Positions 38,879 through 50,520 are shown, counted from the stretch's first letter. The stretch: 64,000 nucleotides of DNA from Aurantiochytrium sp. KH105 (GCA_003116975.1 BGKB01000028.1:496001-560000); one strand, 5' to 3'. Notes: generated by a model from the letters alone, not told the origin. Numbers and translations are program-made.

Positions 38879-41452
38879 ATGCCCAAAGGCAAGTCGCTTC
38901 GCGCGAGCTTGTCGCGCTTGAGCTTTACGCGCAAGACGGACGATGAGATTCTCTCCGACGACACGCGTGAGATTATCGACCCACGCAGCATTTCTCTACG
39001 CGCTATCAAGGAACTCCGCGATAGGGTGCTAAGCGGAGAGGCTGCCCAAGGGATTGAGCTCTACGTTGCCAAGCATGATCTCTCAGACAAAGTCCAAGAA
39101 GGGGCCACAATTCAGGTCCTGCGCACCAAGCCCGATGGCAAGTTGCAAGGGCGCGTACCCTATGTCGGCGTGCCCATCACCTTTGAGCCCGGAGACGACG
39201 CCGATCCTAAGCCGCGCCAAGACTGGAGCACGGAAGATGTGGCTGAGCATGTCGTGCTTCCCTTGACCCGGCTCTTGCCTCAGGCGCAGTTCTATCTCGA
39301 TTATGTCGACGAAGAGGACATTAGTGCAGAGTTCCAAGGCACTTTTGTGAGCCAAGCGCGCAAGTGCCGCTTTCAGAACCTCGTCGCAGCGCTCGAGGAC
39401 CATTTCGGCCAAGACGCCGACACGGCCTTTGTCTGGCTTGACCTCTTTTGCGCGAACCAGCCTCTGCTGACCAGCGCAGATGAAGCACTGCCTCCTGACG
39501 TGATCCTTGCGCGGAACCAGTATCTGACGCACGGCCTGCATCGGGCAATTGGCCGATTCGGAAGCGCGATCATCTTCTTGGACCGCTGGGACGTGCCCGC
39601 ACCTCTCCAACGTGCGTGGTGCATATGCGAGATTATGAGCACCGTTACCCAGGCGCGGAGTTTCCAGGTCGTTTTTGCGCCCGGACAAGAGCAGGCTTTT
39701 ATTGAGGCGCTGCTTGAAGATGTAGAGGGACTCGCCAAGATCCTCGCTGTCAACAACAACATGCGCAACGCGAAGTGCTGGAAAGACGAAGACAAGGAGA
39801 TGATTGACAAGGTCGTCGAGACGACTGTGAGCGGGGGATACATGACGCTGATCAAAGAGGTGAACCAGCGCGTACGCGCATGGCGACTGCAAACGGCGCG
39901 AGACGCAGTATTGGAAGCTCGCAATGGTGGTGGAGATGCAGGCAAGCTTGCCGACATTCTTCATTGCACCGGTGTACTTTTGAGAGATCAGAGCAATCAT
40001 GGTGAAGCATCGCAGATGCTCGAGGAAGCGCTGTCAATTCGCAAGGAGGCCCTTGGCGACCGGCATCACTCTGTGGCGGACACGCTTAACAACATCGCCA
40101 TCGTGTATTACAATCAAGGCCGCTACGAGGAGGCCTTGGCGTACTCCGAGGAAGCGCTGTCGATTCGCAAGGAAAGTCTTGGCGACCGGCATCCCGACGT
40201 GGCGACCACGCTCAACAACATCGCTGTTGTGTACAAAGCACAAGGCCGTTGCGAGGAGGCCTTGGCGTACTACGAGGAAGCGCTAGCGATTCGCAAGGAA
40301 AGTCTTGGCGACCGGCATCCCGATGTGGCTCAAACGCTCAACAACACCGCTGGCGTGTACAAAGCACAAGGCCGCTGCGAGGAGGCCTTGGCGTACTACG
40401 AGGAAGCGCTGGCGATTCGCAAGGAAAGTCTTGGTGACCGTCATCCCGATGTGGCTCAAACGCTTAACAACACCGCTGGCGTGTACAAAGCACAAGGCCG
40501 CTGCGAGGAGGCCTTAGCGTACTACGAGGAAGCGCTGGCGATTCGCAAGGAAAGTCTTGGTGACCGTCATCCCGATGTGGCTCAAACGCTTAACAACATC
40601 GCTGTTATGTACAATGCACAAGGCCGCTGCGAGGAGGCCTTGGCGTACTTCGAGGAAGCGCTGTCGATTCGCAAGGAAAGTCTTTGCGACCGGCATCCCG
40701 ATTTGGCGACCACGCTCGACAACATTGCTGGCGTGTACAAAGCACAAGGTCGCTACGAGGAGGCCTTGGCGTACTACGAGGAAGCGCTGTCGATTCGCAA
40801 GGAAAGTCTTGGCGACCGGCATCCCGATGTGGCTCAAACGCTTAACAAAGTCGCCGCTGTTTATGACATACAAGGCCGCTATGAGGAGGCCTTGGCGAGC
40901 TACGAGGAAGCGTTGTCGATTCGCAAGGAAAGTCTTGGCGACCGGCATCCCGATGTGGCGACCACGCTCAACGACATCGCTGTTGTATACAAAGCACAAG
41001 GTCGCTATGAGGAGGCCCTGGCGAGCTACGAGGAAGCGCTGTCGATTCGCAAGGAAAGTCTTGGCGACCGGCATCCCGATGTGGCTCAAACGCTTAACAA
41101 AGTCGCCGCTGTTTATGACATACAAGGCCGCTATGAGGAGGCCCTGGCGAGCTACGAGGAAGCGCTGTCGATTCGCAAGGAAAGTCTTGGCGACCGGTAT
41201 CCCGATGTGGCTCAAACGCTCAACAACATCGCTGTTGTGTACAAAGCACAAGGCCGCTATGAGGAAGCCTTGACGTTCTACGAGGAAGCGCTGTCGGTTC
41301 GCAAGGAAAGTCTTGGCGAGCGGCATCCCGATGTGGCTCAGACGCTCAACAATATGGAAATCACTCGCCGCAAACTTCGGACGAGGATGGCGTATCAATC
41401 TTCACTGCAAAAGCTCTCGTGCCTTTTTAGAAAAAGACAAAGTATAATATAA
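38879..41452 (+). CDS. TIR-like domain / kinesin-light-chain-type TPR repeat protein
   Basis: 857 residues from the ATG at 38879. Residues about 110-330 form an alpha/beta domain with TIR-like order: a TAFVWLDLFCANQP strand, SAIIFLDRWDVPAPLQ, then AWCICEI where Trp247-Cys248 and Glu251 match the WCxxE helix that carries the catalytic Glu in NADase TIR domains, followed by the FQVVFAPG strand. This domain-plus-TPR arrangement is common in algae and stramenopiles. Residues 384-803 are ten 42-residue TPR units of kinesin-light-chain type (ALSIRKESLGDRHPDVAQTL, then NNIAVVYKAQGRYEEALAYY) plus one partial unit. The repeats are nearly identical in DNA. No ATPase (NB-ARC/NACHT) domain is seen. Possible role: signalling or innate-immunity-like receptor. 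The repeat call is certain; the TIR call is moderate. Confidence 0.82.
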   Translation: MPKGKSLRASLSRLSFTRKTDDEILSDDTREIIDPRSISLRAIKELRDRVLSGEAAQGIELYVAKHDLSDKVQEGATIQVLRTKPDGKLQGRVPYVGVPITFEPGDDADPKPRQDWSTEDVAEHVVLPLTRLLPQAQFYLDYVDEEDISAEFQGTFVSQARKCRFQNLVAALEDHFGQDADTAFVWLDLFCANQPLLTSADEALPPDVILARNQYLTHGLHRAIGRFGSAIIFLDRWDVPAPLQRAWCICEIMSTVTQARSFQVVFAPGQEQAFIEALLEDVEGLAKILAVNNNMRNAKCWKDEDKEMIDKVVETTVSGGYMTLIKEVNQRVRAWRLQTARDAVLEARNGGGDAGKLADILHCTGVLLRDQSNHGEASQMLEEALSIRKEALGDRHHSVADTLNNIAIVYYNQGRYEEALAYSEEALSIRKESLGDRHPDVATTLNNIAVVYKAQGRCEEALAYYEEALAIRKESLGDRHPDVAQTLNNTAGVYKAQGRCEEALAYYEEALAIRKESLGDRHPDVAQTLNNTAGVYKAQGRCEEALAYYEEALAIRKESLGDRHPDVAQTLNNIAVMYNAQGRCEEALAYFEEALSIRKESLCDRHPDLATTLDNIAGVYKAQGRYEEALAYYEEALSIRKESLGDRHPDVAQTLNKVAAVYDIQGRYEEALASYEEALSIRKESLGDRHPDVATTLNDIAVVYKAQGRYEEALASYEEALSIRKESLGDRHPDVAQTLNKVAAVYDIQGRYEEALASYEEALSIRKESLGDRYPDVAQTLNNIAVVYKAQGRYEEALTFYEEALSVRKESLGERHPDVAQTLNNMEITRRKLRTRMAYQSSLQKLSCLFRKRQSII
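40028..41287 (+). repeat. 126-bp in-frame tandem repeat, ten units
   Basis: Ten full 126-bp units (period checked from GCGCTGTC at 40028 to the same point at 41288) and a partial eleventh up to about 41370. Units 3 and 4 encode identical 42-residue peptides, and units 7 and 9 also encode identical peptides. Units fall into two interleaved types (KAQGR-C/Y... and KVAAVYDIQGR...), so blocks of two units were copied together. This is the TPR part of the gene at 38879-41452. Confidence 0.95.
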
Positions 41453-44352
41453 CACGTGTGTTCATCTTTGTGGGAAGTGATGTACGCCTTTGCTCGAAAG
41501 GTGGTCTGGCGGGCTTCTTCCTGGGTCAAATGAATGGGCACGAGTTCCTCGCTGATCTGCATCTTTTGCGTGCCTCGTCCGACTCTTATCTGGACTCGGC
41601 CGGTCGGGCTTCGGCCGCCGGCGGTCTGGCCTCTTGTTCGCACGGTCCTCCAAGTTGAGTTCCACGGAGACTGGCTGGATGGTAACGGCCAAGATTCACT
41701 CGTGCGTGCTGGTCCGTCTCCTTGGCAGCCCCCGACGCCTCGCGACCTTAGGCTCACTGGACCTGTCCCGGCTCCTCCCGTTTCCTCCCTTCCGCTCCGA
41801 GGAGGCAATGCGCGTGCGGCCCTGCGGCGACCTCGAGTCGGAGCAAGCGGCTTCGGCCCGGCATCGGCCGCCGCCCGCGGACGACAATCCGCGCCGGAGC
41901 CGCAGCTACAGCCTCCACACCCAGCCCCACAGTGACGCCGTCTCTGCTTGCGCGACGCCCACAGAGCACAAGCTTGCTGGACCGCCAAGCCGCGCGTGTC
42001 ACGGGGATGTGCGGCTGCGCGCTGCGGCTGCTGCCGCCTGTGGCTGGCGCCCTGCGGCTTCTTTAGGTCACAAAGCCAGCTGTTTCGACGCAGGCAGGGG
42101 CCCACTCGTTGCCTTGCCCTTGCCTTGCCTTGCCTCTGCGCGGCTGCGCGGCTGCGCGGCTGCGCGGCGCGCGGCACTGTCGATCTTTGCAAAAGGAAGA
42201 GAAGGTCGGGGCCGGGAAAATTTATGTTCGCACCCTCCTCACGGAGGCTGAATCGGCCTCCCAACCCGGGTGGGCAGCTCGTATTGCTGCAGCGCGCCAC
42301 TCCGAGTTGAGCCTTGCGCATGCGTCCTGATCGCCATCCCATGTCGCGCCCCGCCTTCACGCGGCGCTTCTCGCGTCTCGAGCCGTCGGGACGCGTCGGC
42401 AGCCGGCCAGGTCGGAGCAGCCCGTCGGCGATTCCTGGATTCTCGCGAGGAGGCCGATGCCCGCCCCGAGCTGCAGCAGCCAGCCAGAAGGCGGGCCCTC
42501 CCGCGCTCCCTCCCTCTCTTCCTCTTCCTCTCTCTGCGCGAACGGCACGTGTGCGTGCTTGTGATACCGTAGGGGATGGATATCGGGCGTCGCGGCACGT
42601 CCACCCATTTACGCACACTTCCTCTTCCCGTCTCGCTGCGTCGAGGCTGCACGACAGAACGGACGGTGGAGCTTCGCGACGCAGCTCACTCATGCCAGCG
42701 AAAGCCCAGATTGGCCGTCGGCTTGAGGCTGCGCAGAAGCTCGCTCGCGCATCTCCGTTCGTTGGCGCAACGAGCGGTCGCTTCGCTTTCGCCTTCCCGC
42801 GGCCTCGTCCAATGACTGTATGCATAGGCCTTCATGGATGCGGATGCGCGCGTGCATGCTTGGACGATTGGCCATGATGGATAAACTAGGTAGAAACTAG
42901 GGACGCGTCGCTTGAACGCCCTCATCGATGAAAATGAATCATTCGAGAGAGATGAACTTCATAGCGTCGTGACGCATCCTTCGCGCACGGGTAAAGCCGA
43001 GGGGATCCCGAAGATGCGAGCACGCAGGCGCACAGACCCGGCCTGTCCTCGCGAACTCGTCGCGTCACGGGGCTGTCTGCTCACCGCGCCGGCCACGGAT
43101 GGCTTCCCCAGTCTCTACCGGCACCAACTGACCCTACCACAGTAGTGGCTCTGCCTCTTCCTTGGGCTGCCACCTGGGAAGCCTGCTGATTTTTGGAGAA
43201 GCCACCAGTGGCGGAAGCGTGGCGGGCTCGCAGGGGTTGAAGGAAAAGAGGGCCAGGGCCCATTGGTCAGGCTGCACTGCACGGCGCAAGCGAGAGCTGA
43301 GAAATAGAGACGGGCGGAAGAAACACTAGATTCGATTGCGAGCATCGGGTGGGGAGTGGGAGAAGAATTTGCAATGATGCTTTCTTGGCGCGACATACAT
43401 ATGAGGGAGAGGAAGCTAGCTGGTCGTGCAGACTTCACAGTCCGCATAGCTCTTGATAGCCTATGGTGATTTTTTTTTCTTGGGAGAGACAAAAGAGGCG
43501 AGAAAGTTTATAGTCAACGCTCGCGAAAGGACGACCTCTCGCTTGCATTCACCTGTCGGCAAGCCAAAAAGCAAGTCTGCATCCTGACAAGCTCGCGCGC
43601 GCCTTGCGCTAGATGCGCTCGAGGCGGTTTATCCTTCCGAGCTGCAGTTGAGAAAAGCTGCACGAGATCTCCTGCGGCGTCTGGGTTGCAAAGAGCTTGC
43701 GTTGCCATGAATGTATGTTCTGTTTCATATCCAAACCCCTACGATGTCCACATTTGGAAGCAGTTCAAAAGAAGCTAGGAAGAAATGGCAAGGTGAAGCG
43801 ATACAAGGCAAACGAAGCAACTCAAGACAGATCGAAACTAGACGAGCGGCACAACCGGAACAGAGACCATTTTCGAAAAGCCGCGAGGTCTTGGCACGAA
43901 TGGCGTCTTGAGCGCGTGCGCAAGAGATGCGAAAGGATTGACAGGAATGTGTCTGACGGAGCTTTTGCAGGACGGAGCAGAGGAACAAATGGAGGACGGC
44001 AACCCGGCATGGCCCACACAAAGGTGTGCGCGCGTGCAGGCAACGTCTAAATATTCGACGCCCCTTTGGGAGCGAATCTTGCCGGGTCTCACGCAGCCGG
44101 GGGGCAATGTCGACCCTAATGAGCTTGACTTGACCTCACAACATGGGAGGAGTATGCAAGTAGGGAACAAAGGAATGGCCCACCAGTAAAACACGGGCGT
44201 GGATGCAGCAAGTACATATGTAGACAAACGCCTGAGGCGAGCAAAGGTCGTCAGCAGACCCGCAACCTTGACAGCAAATCCGAAACGACATCAGACAAGA
44301 AAACAGACAAGCAAGCCAAATAAAACAGACCCAGGCACGCAGGCAGGCAACC
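41453..44352. other. 2.9-kb intergenic between the TIR-like gene and transporter copy 3
   Basis: GC-rich (41.6-42.6 kb), giving long chance frames on both strands, none with recognisable domains. TAGGCCTT occurs near 42824. From 43.3 kb on it is less GC-rich. The last 95 bases hold a segment conserved with the leader of copy 4 (44258-44281). I see no supportable gene. Confidence 0.5.
44258..44281 (+). promoter_or_regulatory. leader segment shared by transporter copies 3 and 4
   Basis: ACCCGCAACCT, then one differing base, then GACAGCAAA and a differing base before CC. The same segment is at 50485-50508 upstream of copy 4 (95 and 118 bases before the respective ATGs). It is the only clear leader similarity I see outside the coding regions, and copy 2 has a weaker match (GCAAAGCAAACCCGAA near 36265). 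Confidence 0.55.
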
Positions 44353-45999
44353 ATGGCCATGGCCGATATCACGCCCCAGGGCGTCGCCAAGGGCTTTGGC
44401 CTCTTTGTCGGCGTGCTCTTCTTTCTCTACTGGTTCCTCGTCGGCCTTTCGCTTCTCGGTGATGGCTTCAAGATCATTGCCGGCGACTCTGCCGGTACGC
44501 TCTTTAGCGCCGTCTCCAACCCTGTCGCTGGCCTCATGGTCGGTATTCTCGCCACCGTCCTCGTCCAGTCCTCGTCCACCACTACCTCGATTATTGTCGC
44601 CGCCGCCGGCTCGGGCGTCCTTGACGTGGCCACCGGCATTCCCATGGTCTTTGGCGCCAACATCGGTACCTCGGTGACCAACACGATTGTGTCGCTTGGC
44701 TTTGTCGGTGACAAGGAGCAGTACCGCCGCGGCTTTGCCGGTGCCACTGTTCACGACATGTTCAACTACATGAACGTGTGCCTGTGGCTGCCCCTCGAGG
44801 CCATTTCCTCGGCGATCAACGGCGGCAACGGTGGTGTCATGTTTCTCATCACCGAAGCCATCACTCGGAGCTTTAGTCCCTGCGTGGAGGAAGAGTCTCC
44901 CACGGGCTGCGAGGATTGGGATGGTCCTCTCGGTATCATCACAGATGAGATTGTTGAGCGCATCGTCAAGGTCGACAGCGGCGTCATTCGCGACTTCTCG
45001 TACGGCCGCCCGGAACTCTGGCACTGCCAGGATCTTCTTTGCTCCGAAGGCTCTTGCGAGCCTTACTCGTTCAACCAGGGCCGCTGCACTACCTCGCCCC
45101 TTGCAAGTGCAGGTATCTGCGGAGAAGAGGGCGTGGAGGATGATGACAGCGCCGAGTTCTCGTACTGCTACTACAATGGTACCACGGTCGCCACCTACGA
45201 TGACATCATGCTTGCTGCCCAGGAACACTTTGACGGATGGAAGATTGTCGAGGGTGGTGCTCTTGGGGATGCTGGCATGCAGCAGTCGGCTGGCTGGGTC
45301 TCGCTCATTCTTTCGCTCGTCATGCTTATTGTCTCGCTCCTTGCCATGGTCAAGCTTCTTGGCATTGCCATTCGCGGCGCCGCTGAGGAAGTTCTTCAAA
45401 AGGCCTTGAACATGAACGGCTACCTCGCCATCCTTGTCGGCTGCGGTGTGACCATGTTTGTGCAGTCGTCCTCCATCACCACCTCAACCCTTACCCCGCT
45501 CGTCGCCATGGGAACGCTCACTCTCGAGGGCATGCTCCCGCTCACGCTCGGTGCCAACCTGGGCACGACCCTTACGGGTATTCTGGCCTCGCTCGTCGGT
45601 ACCAGCGTTAATGGTTTCCAGATTGCCATGGCCCACGTGCTCTTCAACGTGTTCGGTGTTGTCATGTTCTACCCGATTCCCAAGATCCGCCAGATTCCCA
45701 TTGGCGCCGCTCGCCGTCTTGGTGACCTCGCTGCTCTCTTCAAGGCCTTTCCCATCTTTTACATCTTCATGCTCTTCCTTGTGTACCCTGGCTTCTTTCT
45801 GGGTGTGAGCATCGGCATCACCATGGGCGGCGGCGGTCTTGCCGGCGGCGTCATTGGTCTCCTCTTCTTCGTCATCGCCCATGTCGGTGTCTTCTTTTGG
45901 TACTGGCGCAAGGGTGGCCGCGAGTTCCTCGGCGAAAAGTTCGGTCGTACCGACGAGGATGGCAAGGTCGACTCGGCGGTCAACCCGCTTGCCGTCTAA
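44353..45999 (+). CDS. SLC34-type Na+/phosphate cotransporter, copy 3
   Basis: 548 residues (a second in-frame ATG follows two codons later). QSSSTTTS is at residue 72 and QSSSITTS at 371, with GANIGTSVTNT and GANLGTTLTGILASL. The extracellular loop (about residues 176-312) is divergent from the other three: CQDLLCSEGSCEPYSF, RCTTSPLASAGICGEEG, then YCYYNGTTVATYDD, with none of the KKAKAKF segment of copies 1 and 4. The tail is short, ending NPLAV as in copy 4, about 50 residues shorter than copies 1 and 2. DNA of its membrane regions is nearly the same as copy 4, with strong preference for C- or T-ending codons, which suggests high expression. Confidence 0.94.
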   Translation: MAMADITPQGVAKGFGLFVGVLFFLYWFLVGLSLLGDGFKIIAGDSAGTLFSAVSNPVAGLMVGILATVLVQSSSTTTSIIVAAAGSGVLDVATGIPMVFGANIGTSVTNTIVSLGFVGDKEQYRRGFAGATVHDMFNYMNVCLWLPLEAISSAINGGNGGVMFLITEAITRSFSPCVEEESPTGCEDWDGPLGIITDEIVERIVKVDSGVIRDFSYGRPELWHCQDLLCSEGSCEPYSFNQGRCTTSPLASAGICGEEGVEDDDSAEFSYCYYNGTTVATYDDIMLAAQEHFDGWKIVEGGALGDAGMQQSAGWVSLILSLVMLIVSLLAMVKLLGIAIRGAAEEVLQKALNMNGYLAILVGCGVTMFVQSSSITTSTLTPLVAMGTLTLEGMLPLTLGANLGTTLTGILASLVGTSVNGFQIAMAHVLFNVFGVVMFYPIPKIRQIPIGAARRLGDLAALFKAFPIFYIFMLFLVYPGFFLGVSIGITMGGGGLAGGVIGLLFFVIAHVGVFFWYWRKGGREFLGEKFGRTDEDGKVDSAVNPLAV

Positions 46000-48900
46000 G
46001 CCCGCTTGCCTATCACATTTTTTCAGCCATTCTTCGAAGGCGAACATTAACGTTCCGCCTCGCCGTCTCTGCCTCACTGTCGTTGCACGATTTGACAGAT
46101 TTGTTGTCTGCCTGTCATGTGTGCATATGACAATGATGAATTTCTTTCGTCGTAGTTTTGTCCTCCCTATGGAGTGATCGAGCGCAAGCAAGAATCTTTC
46201 CATTGTGTCGATCGCTCCTTTCCTTTCCTTTCCTTTCTTTCTTTCGGCTCTTGAACTCCTCTTTTGACGTTAACAGTTGCATATTCGAGCGAGCTACAGC
46301 AGCAGATTGGTGAGAGATCATGAGGTTGCAAGCAGGTACGTTTGGCGGCTAGCGAGAGAACATTCATGTGGAGGTGATGATGAATAATGATTGACAATCA
46401 AATGGTGCTTATTGCTCAAGTTGAATGCTTTGCATGAATCTTCTGATCAAGTTGACTGGCATCATACGTCAAGCAGAAAAGAGAAACTTGTCCAAGCAAA
46501 GACTCCCAAGTGAGACGTAGCATACGTGCAAGAAAACGAGGCTTGCATTAATCATCACTGCATGCAGGGAAGCTGCTCACCGCCTGCATCAAGATGAAGG
46601 CGTCACTGCATATCCGTGTGGTAAAGCGATATCGAGAGCTTGCCGAAGCAGCAATACGCACCCTCATGACGACGGCAAATGACCGAGGGAGCAGAGTGCT
46701 TTACGTCTCGCGGACGACATTTTCTGATCGACTGCTTGAGCATCCTGGAGATGATGATTTTGTTGCAGTCTATGGAGGCATCTGAAGAAATGACGTCGAA
46801 GCCGTGTCGATAGCTGCTGCAACTCTTTCGCAGAGCATGGCTTCCCGAGATCCACGAAGCAAATTCACCAATCGGCTCTTGCCATCATTGCAGTTTCACG
46901 TCGCAACATTTCGGCGAGAAGTCGCTTTTTCGATGCTTCCTCGCAACGTGGTGGTCAAGTTAGTCTCGCAAGAGCCTGGCATGAGCATCCGCGCCTTTTG
47001 CGCGCTCTCCTCGTTAACAGCGTCTGTATGCCGAACGTCTATGTCAGCTCCTCCCTCACCAAGGACAAAGGTAGTCCCCGGCTTGTGCCAAGTTCTCCAT
47101 TTCTACCCAGTTCGGTCTTAAAATCTCTCCTAGACCCTCGAATCTTGTTCCTCGACTCATTCGTGAGTTGTGGGAACCGCGCTGGAAGGTTCACCCTGAC
47201 TAGACTCACGGTATGCCCCGAGGGTGCGAAACAACTCCCATACTCTGTCGGCACTAGATTCGATAGATTGGGGCATGTGGGGGACTTGCGCGCTGGGCTC
47301 GGGCTAATTGACAGTGAATCAAGCTCGTGAAGTCGAGGAGGCGCCTTTGCGAAGGGTGCAGATGACATTGACATGGGAGATGAGATGATTGGTCGATGGA
47401 AAGACGGAAAAGGCAAGGGACGGAGGGAACAGGATTCGAAAGGAATGGCAATAAAGATCGTCGCACGCTCGCTTTCCTCTCATTCTCTCTCATGCACAAC
47501 TTGAGATCGCCCGATCGATGAGTCTGTCCGCTAGGCCAGCCAGCTGGCTGCTCTCGGCCCGAGAGAGGGTGTGCGCGCGTGCGCGTCTAGCTGGCAGCTG
47601 GCGGCTCGGCAATGAAGGCGACATGTCGAGTCGCGACGCGTCGAATCAAGTCAAGCCAAGTCAGTTCGATTCGGGTTGATTGTGTGATCAGCATCAACTG
47701 CAAGTAGCTGCAGCAGCAGGCTACGCCCTTCGCGGCGCTGAATTGGCGCATGTCGGTTGGCCCGCGTGCCCAATGTAGCGCATCGACACTCCGGGCATTG
47801 GGTGGCTGTGAGGCTGCCTTCGTTCTCTGACGTATCCCATTGGAATGGCTCTGGCCCAGATCGTGGGCCGTCGGGCTTTTGGCCAGCATGCATGCATGTA
47901 GGCATGTAGGCAGCTGCAGCCCGTCAGCCAGGTGAAGCAAGCAAGCAAGAATGAAAGCAAGCACAAAGATCACTACACAACGTTTTGCGAAGGTGCAATG
48001 CGAAGATTGCCACTTTGTTAGTCACGCGAGAATGACGTGCAAGTGTGCTGCACACGTTGATTGCGTCCAAGCTGCACATGCCAGTTGCAGCTGCGATCTC
48101 ACCATCGCCCGACTGCGAACGACTGCACGCGAATCTGCTCCGTGCACTGCCGGTGCAGTTTGCAATGTATGCCGCGTCCACCCGTTTGCCCTTTTCCTCC
48201 TAAATTAGCATCGTCTCCGGCGTTTGCGAATACCACAACCTGCTGTCGCTATAGGCCGCGCTGCACGTGCTCTCGCCAGCGCCAAGATTCGCAGGTAGCC
48301 TGGACCCTCAAACTGCCGCGCCACTCGCCGCACGTGTTTTTACACATGGCGCGTATGTGCGGTAGGGACACAACGCCGGGGACGGCTCGCAGGTTTTCTA
48401 GGGTGCGCGCTTTCGACAGCGGCTCCACCCCGGCCGGCTGGACAACTCACCAGCCTGCGTGCACCGCGCGCGAGGACGCAGGGGCTGGCGGGGGCCGCGC
48501 TTCGGCTTGGACGTTTAATCCATCCATCCGTCCATCCATCGATCATTTGTTTGGTTGGTTTTTCTTCCCGTGCGTCCGCTTCCCTCCGTGCGTGCGTGCG
48601 TCTATTCTTATTGTCGTCGGTCTTGGCGCAGTGCAGGTGCCTTTTGATGATTCCTCGCACGACGTCTTCCGCCCTCTTCCTGCGTGTGTTTTCGTTCTCG
48701 ACTTGCTCTTTGCGGCTTGCTCTTCGCGTTGGCACCTCGACCGAGTACTCTTCTGCCAGCCAGAGCACCGCGCCAATCTCCCCTCGCGATTTCCAGGAAA
48801 ACCAACGCCAACACCTTCGCGCGACGCCGAGATGCGGCCGTGGGGGCGCTGGGCGAGGGAACGAAGAAACATGGAATCCATCGCAAGCGATGCGAGCTTT

Positions 48901-49053
48901 TTGAAGGATGGAATCGCTTGCACGCGCGGGCTGCTGTATCTTCTAGCAGCCTGTTGTTGCAGTTGCTAGCACAGCACGTGCCGCCCAAGATTCGATCGCG
49001 ACAATGACGCCGCGGCGGTGGCCGCAGTGCCACTCGAGTCGAAAGAGCGTGAA

Positions 49054-49084
49054 ACGAGACGAGACGAGACGAGACGAGACGAGT
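49054..49084. repeat. (ACGAG)6 microsatellite
   Basis: About six perfect GAGAC/ACGAG pentamers. Confidence 0.88.
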
Positions 49085-49834
49085 GCTGGCCGAGCGCATC
49101 AAGGCGAGCGGGAGGGTGGACGCAGCCCGGATCGTGGGCGTCCGGACGGTCGCGGACCCGGGCTCGCAGTTGTGTTGTGTTGGTCGCTCTCACGCGGAGC
49201 CTGATTCGACGCAGGGAGCGGCCGAATCTTCTCCCCCAGGGGGCGAGGCGTAGCTGTGGCGGATTCGGGAGCACCCTATATCTTGACCCGCTTCATATAA
49301 ATTTGATTTATCATCAGTGGAGACCCACAGTAAGCGCGCGTACGTGTGCGCGTGTGCGAGCCCAACTTTCTTTTCGTGCGTCTTTTCCTCCCTTTACGTC
49401 TTCTTCACCTTGCCTCCACGTCTACTTTGTTCACTATCCGAAACCTGTCCCTTCTCGTCTCGCTTCCGCGCGCCCTCCCGCTGCATTCCATCGCATTGCA
49501 TCGAATCTAGCTCTCCCAACAGTCAATCTATTAGGAAGAAAGAAGATGAGCTCGATTCTACAAGCGTCACTGTCGAGCCCATCCGAGCCATCTTCACCCA
49601 AAGGAAAGCCAAGCAAGACTCCCATTTCGGCCAGCCATTCGTGCCACTCCCACGGCCAGCTACAGCAAGCCAGACAAACGCCTCGCCTGCACCTCCTTCT
49701 CGCTCTCTCTCTCTCTCTCGCGCGCGCGCGGCGTTTTGCCGGGGAGCGAGTGGCCCACCCTACGCGGCCGTCCCTCCTCGCCACTCATCTTACCCTCGCC
49801 TCGCGTCTTGATTCCATCAGTCATCCCAAGGCGA

Positions 49835-49888
49835 GCGCGCAGCGCGCGCAGCGCGTGCAGCGCGTGCAGCGCGTGCAGCGCGTGCAGC
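49835..49888. repeat. GCGCGTGCA nonamer array
   Basis: About six nine-base units, the first two with GCGCGCGCA and the rest GCGCGTGCA. Confidence 0.88.
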
Positions 49889-50520
49889 CTCTTTTCTTTC
49901 GCCCTGCCGAGCCGGCCCGTCAGCCAACTCGAGCCGAGTCTCCCTCTCTGCGCCAGGGCGCAATGGGAACAAACTCCGCATGCACTGCACGCAGCAGCAG
50001 CAGGCACCAGCCAGCTGCTGGATGCTGCAGAGGGAGGGTTCTTCCGCCGAGGTAGATGCAGGGGCATCACGACTCGACTCGACTCGACTTGACTCGACGC
50101 CGTGCAGCACCACGAATCTACGCCTTTGCACGGGCCGGACGCCTCCAGGCTCACGCGGAAGAGTGCAGTTCGTTTGCAGGTCAATTCGAAAGAGGCGAGA
50201 AAGCAATTTTGGCTTTCGGCCGCCGTCTTGCCTCGCTTCCTTCCTGCATAGTTCTTCCTGCATTGTCCTTCCCGGGCCGCCCTCCTCGGTGCCAAATCGC
50301 GGCGTGCACCCGCGCCCATATAGCACACCGTAGCACGCTAGCACGCAAACATGCAGCCAGCTTGGTCGGGTCTGTTGGGCCACGCCAGGTCGCCACCCAT
50401 TTCTGCGCCTCTGAGAATCTGCAAACCCATTCCTCTCTTGATCGATCGAGCACGGCAAGCCACCACAAGCCACGGCAAAGCAAACCCGCAACCTCGACAG
50501 CAAAACCAAAACAACAGCCA

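Noticed and set aside
41395-42825. 476-codon minus-strand frame beside the TIR-like gene
   Set aside because: Arg/Ala/Gly/Pro-rich low-complexity peptide without any domain; it overlaps the 3' end of the TIR-like/TPR gene antisense, and GC-rich DNA lacks stop codons by composition.
44251-45399. Long minus-strand frame antisense to transporter copy 3 (a similar one at 50558-51517 antisense to copy 4)
   Set aside because: These mirror frames come from strong C/T third-position preference in the transporter genes; the peptides have no family features.
47660-47690. CAGTTCGATTCGGG resembling a tRNA T-arm
   Set aside because: No matching acceptor stem, D-arm or A box at the right distance upstream.
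48061-50055. Long plus-strand frames in the gap before transporter copy 4
   Set aside because: Peptide is Arg/Ser/Cys-rich, driven by microsatellites, with no domain and no splice-supported extension.
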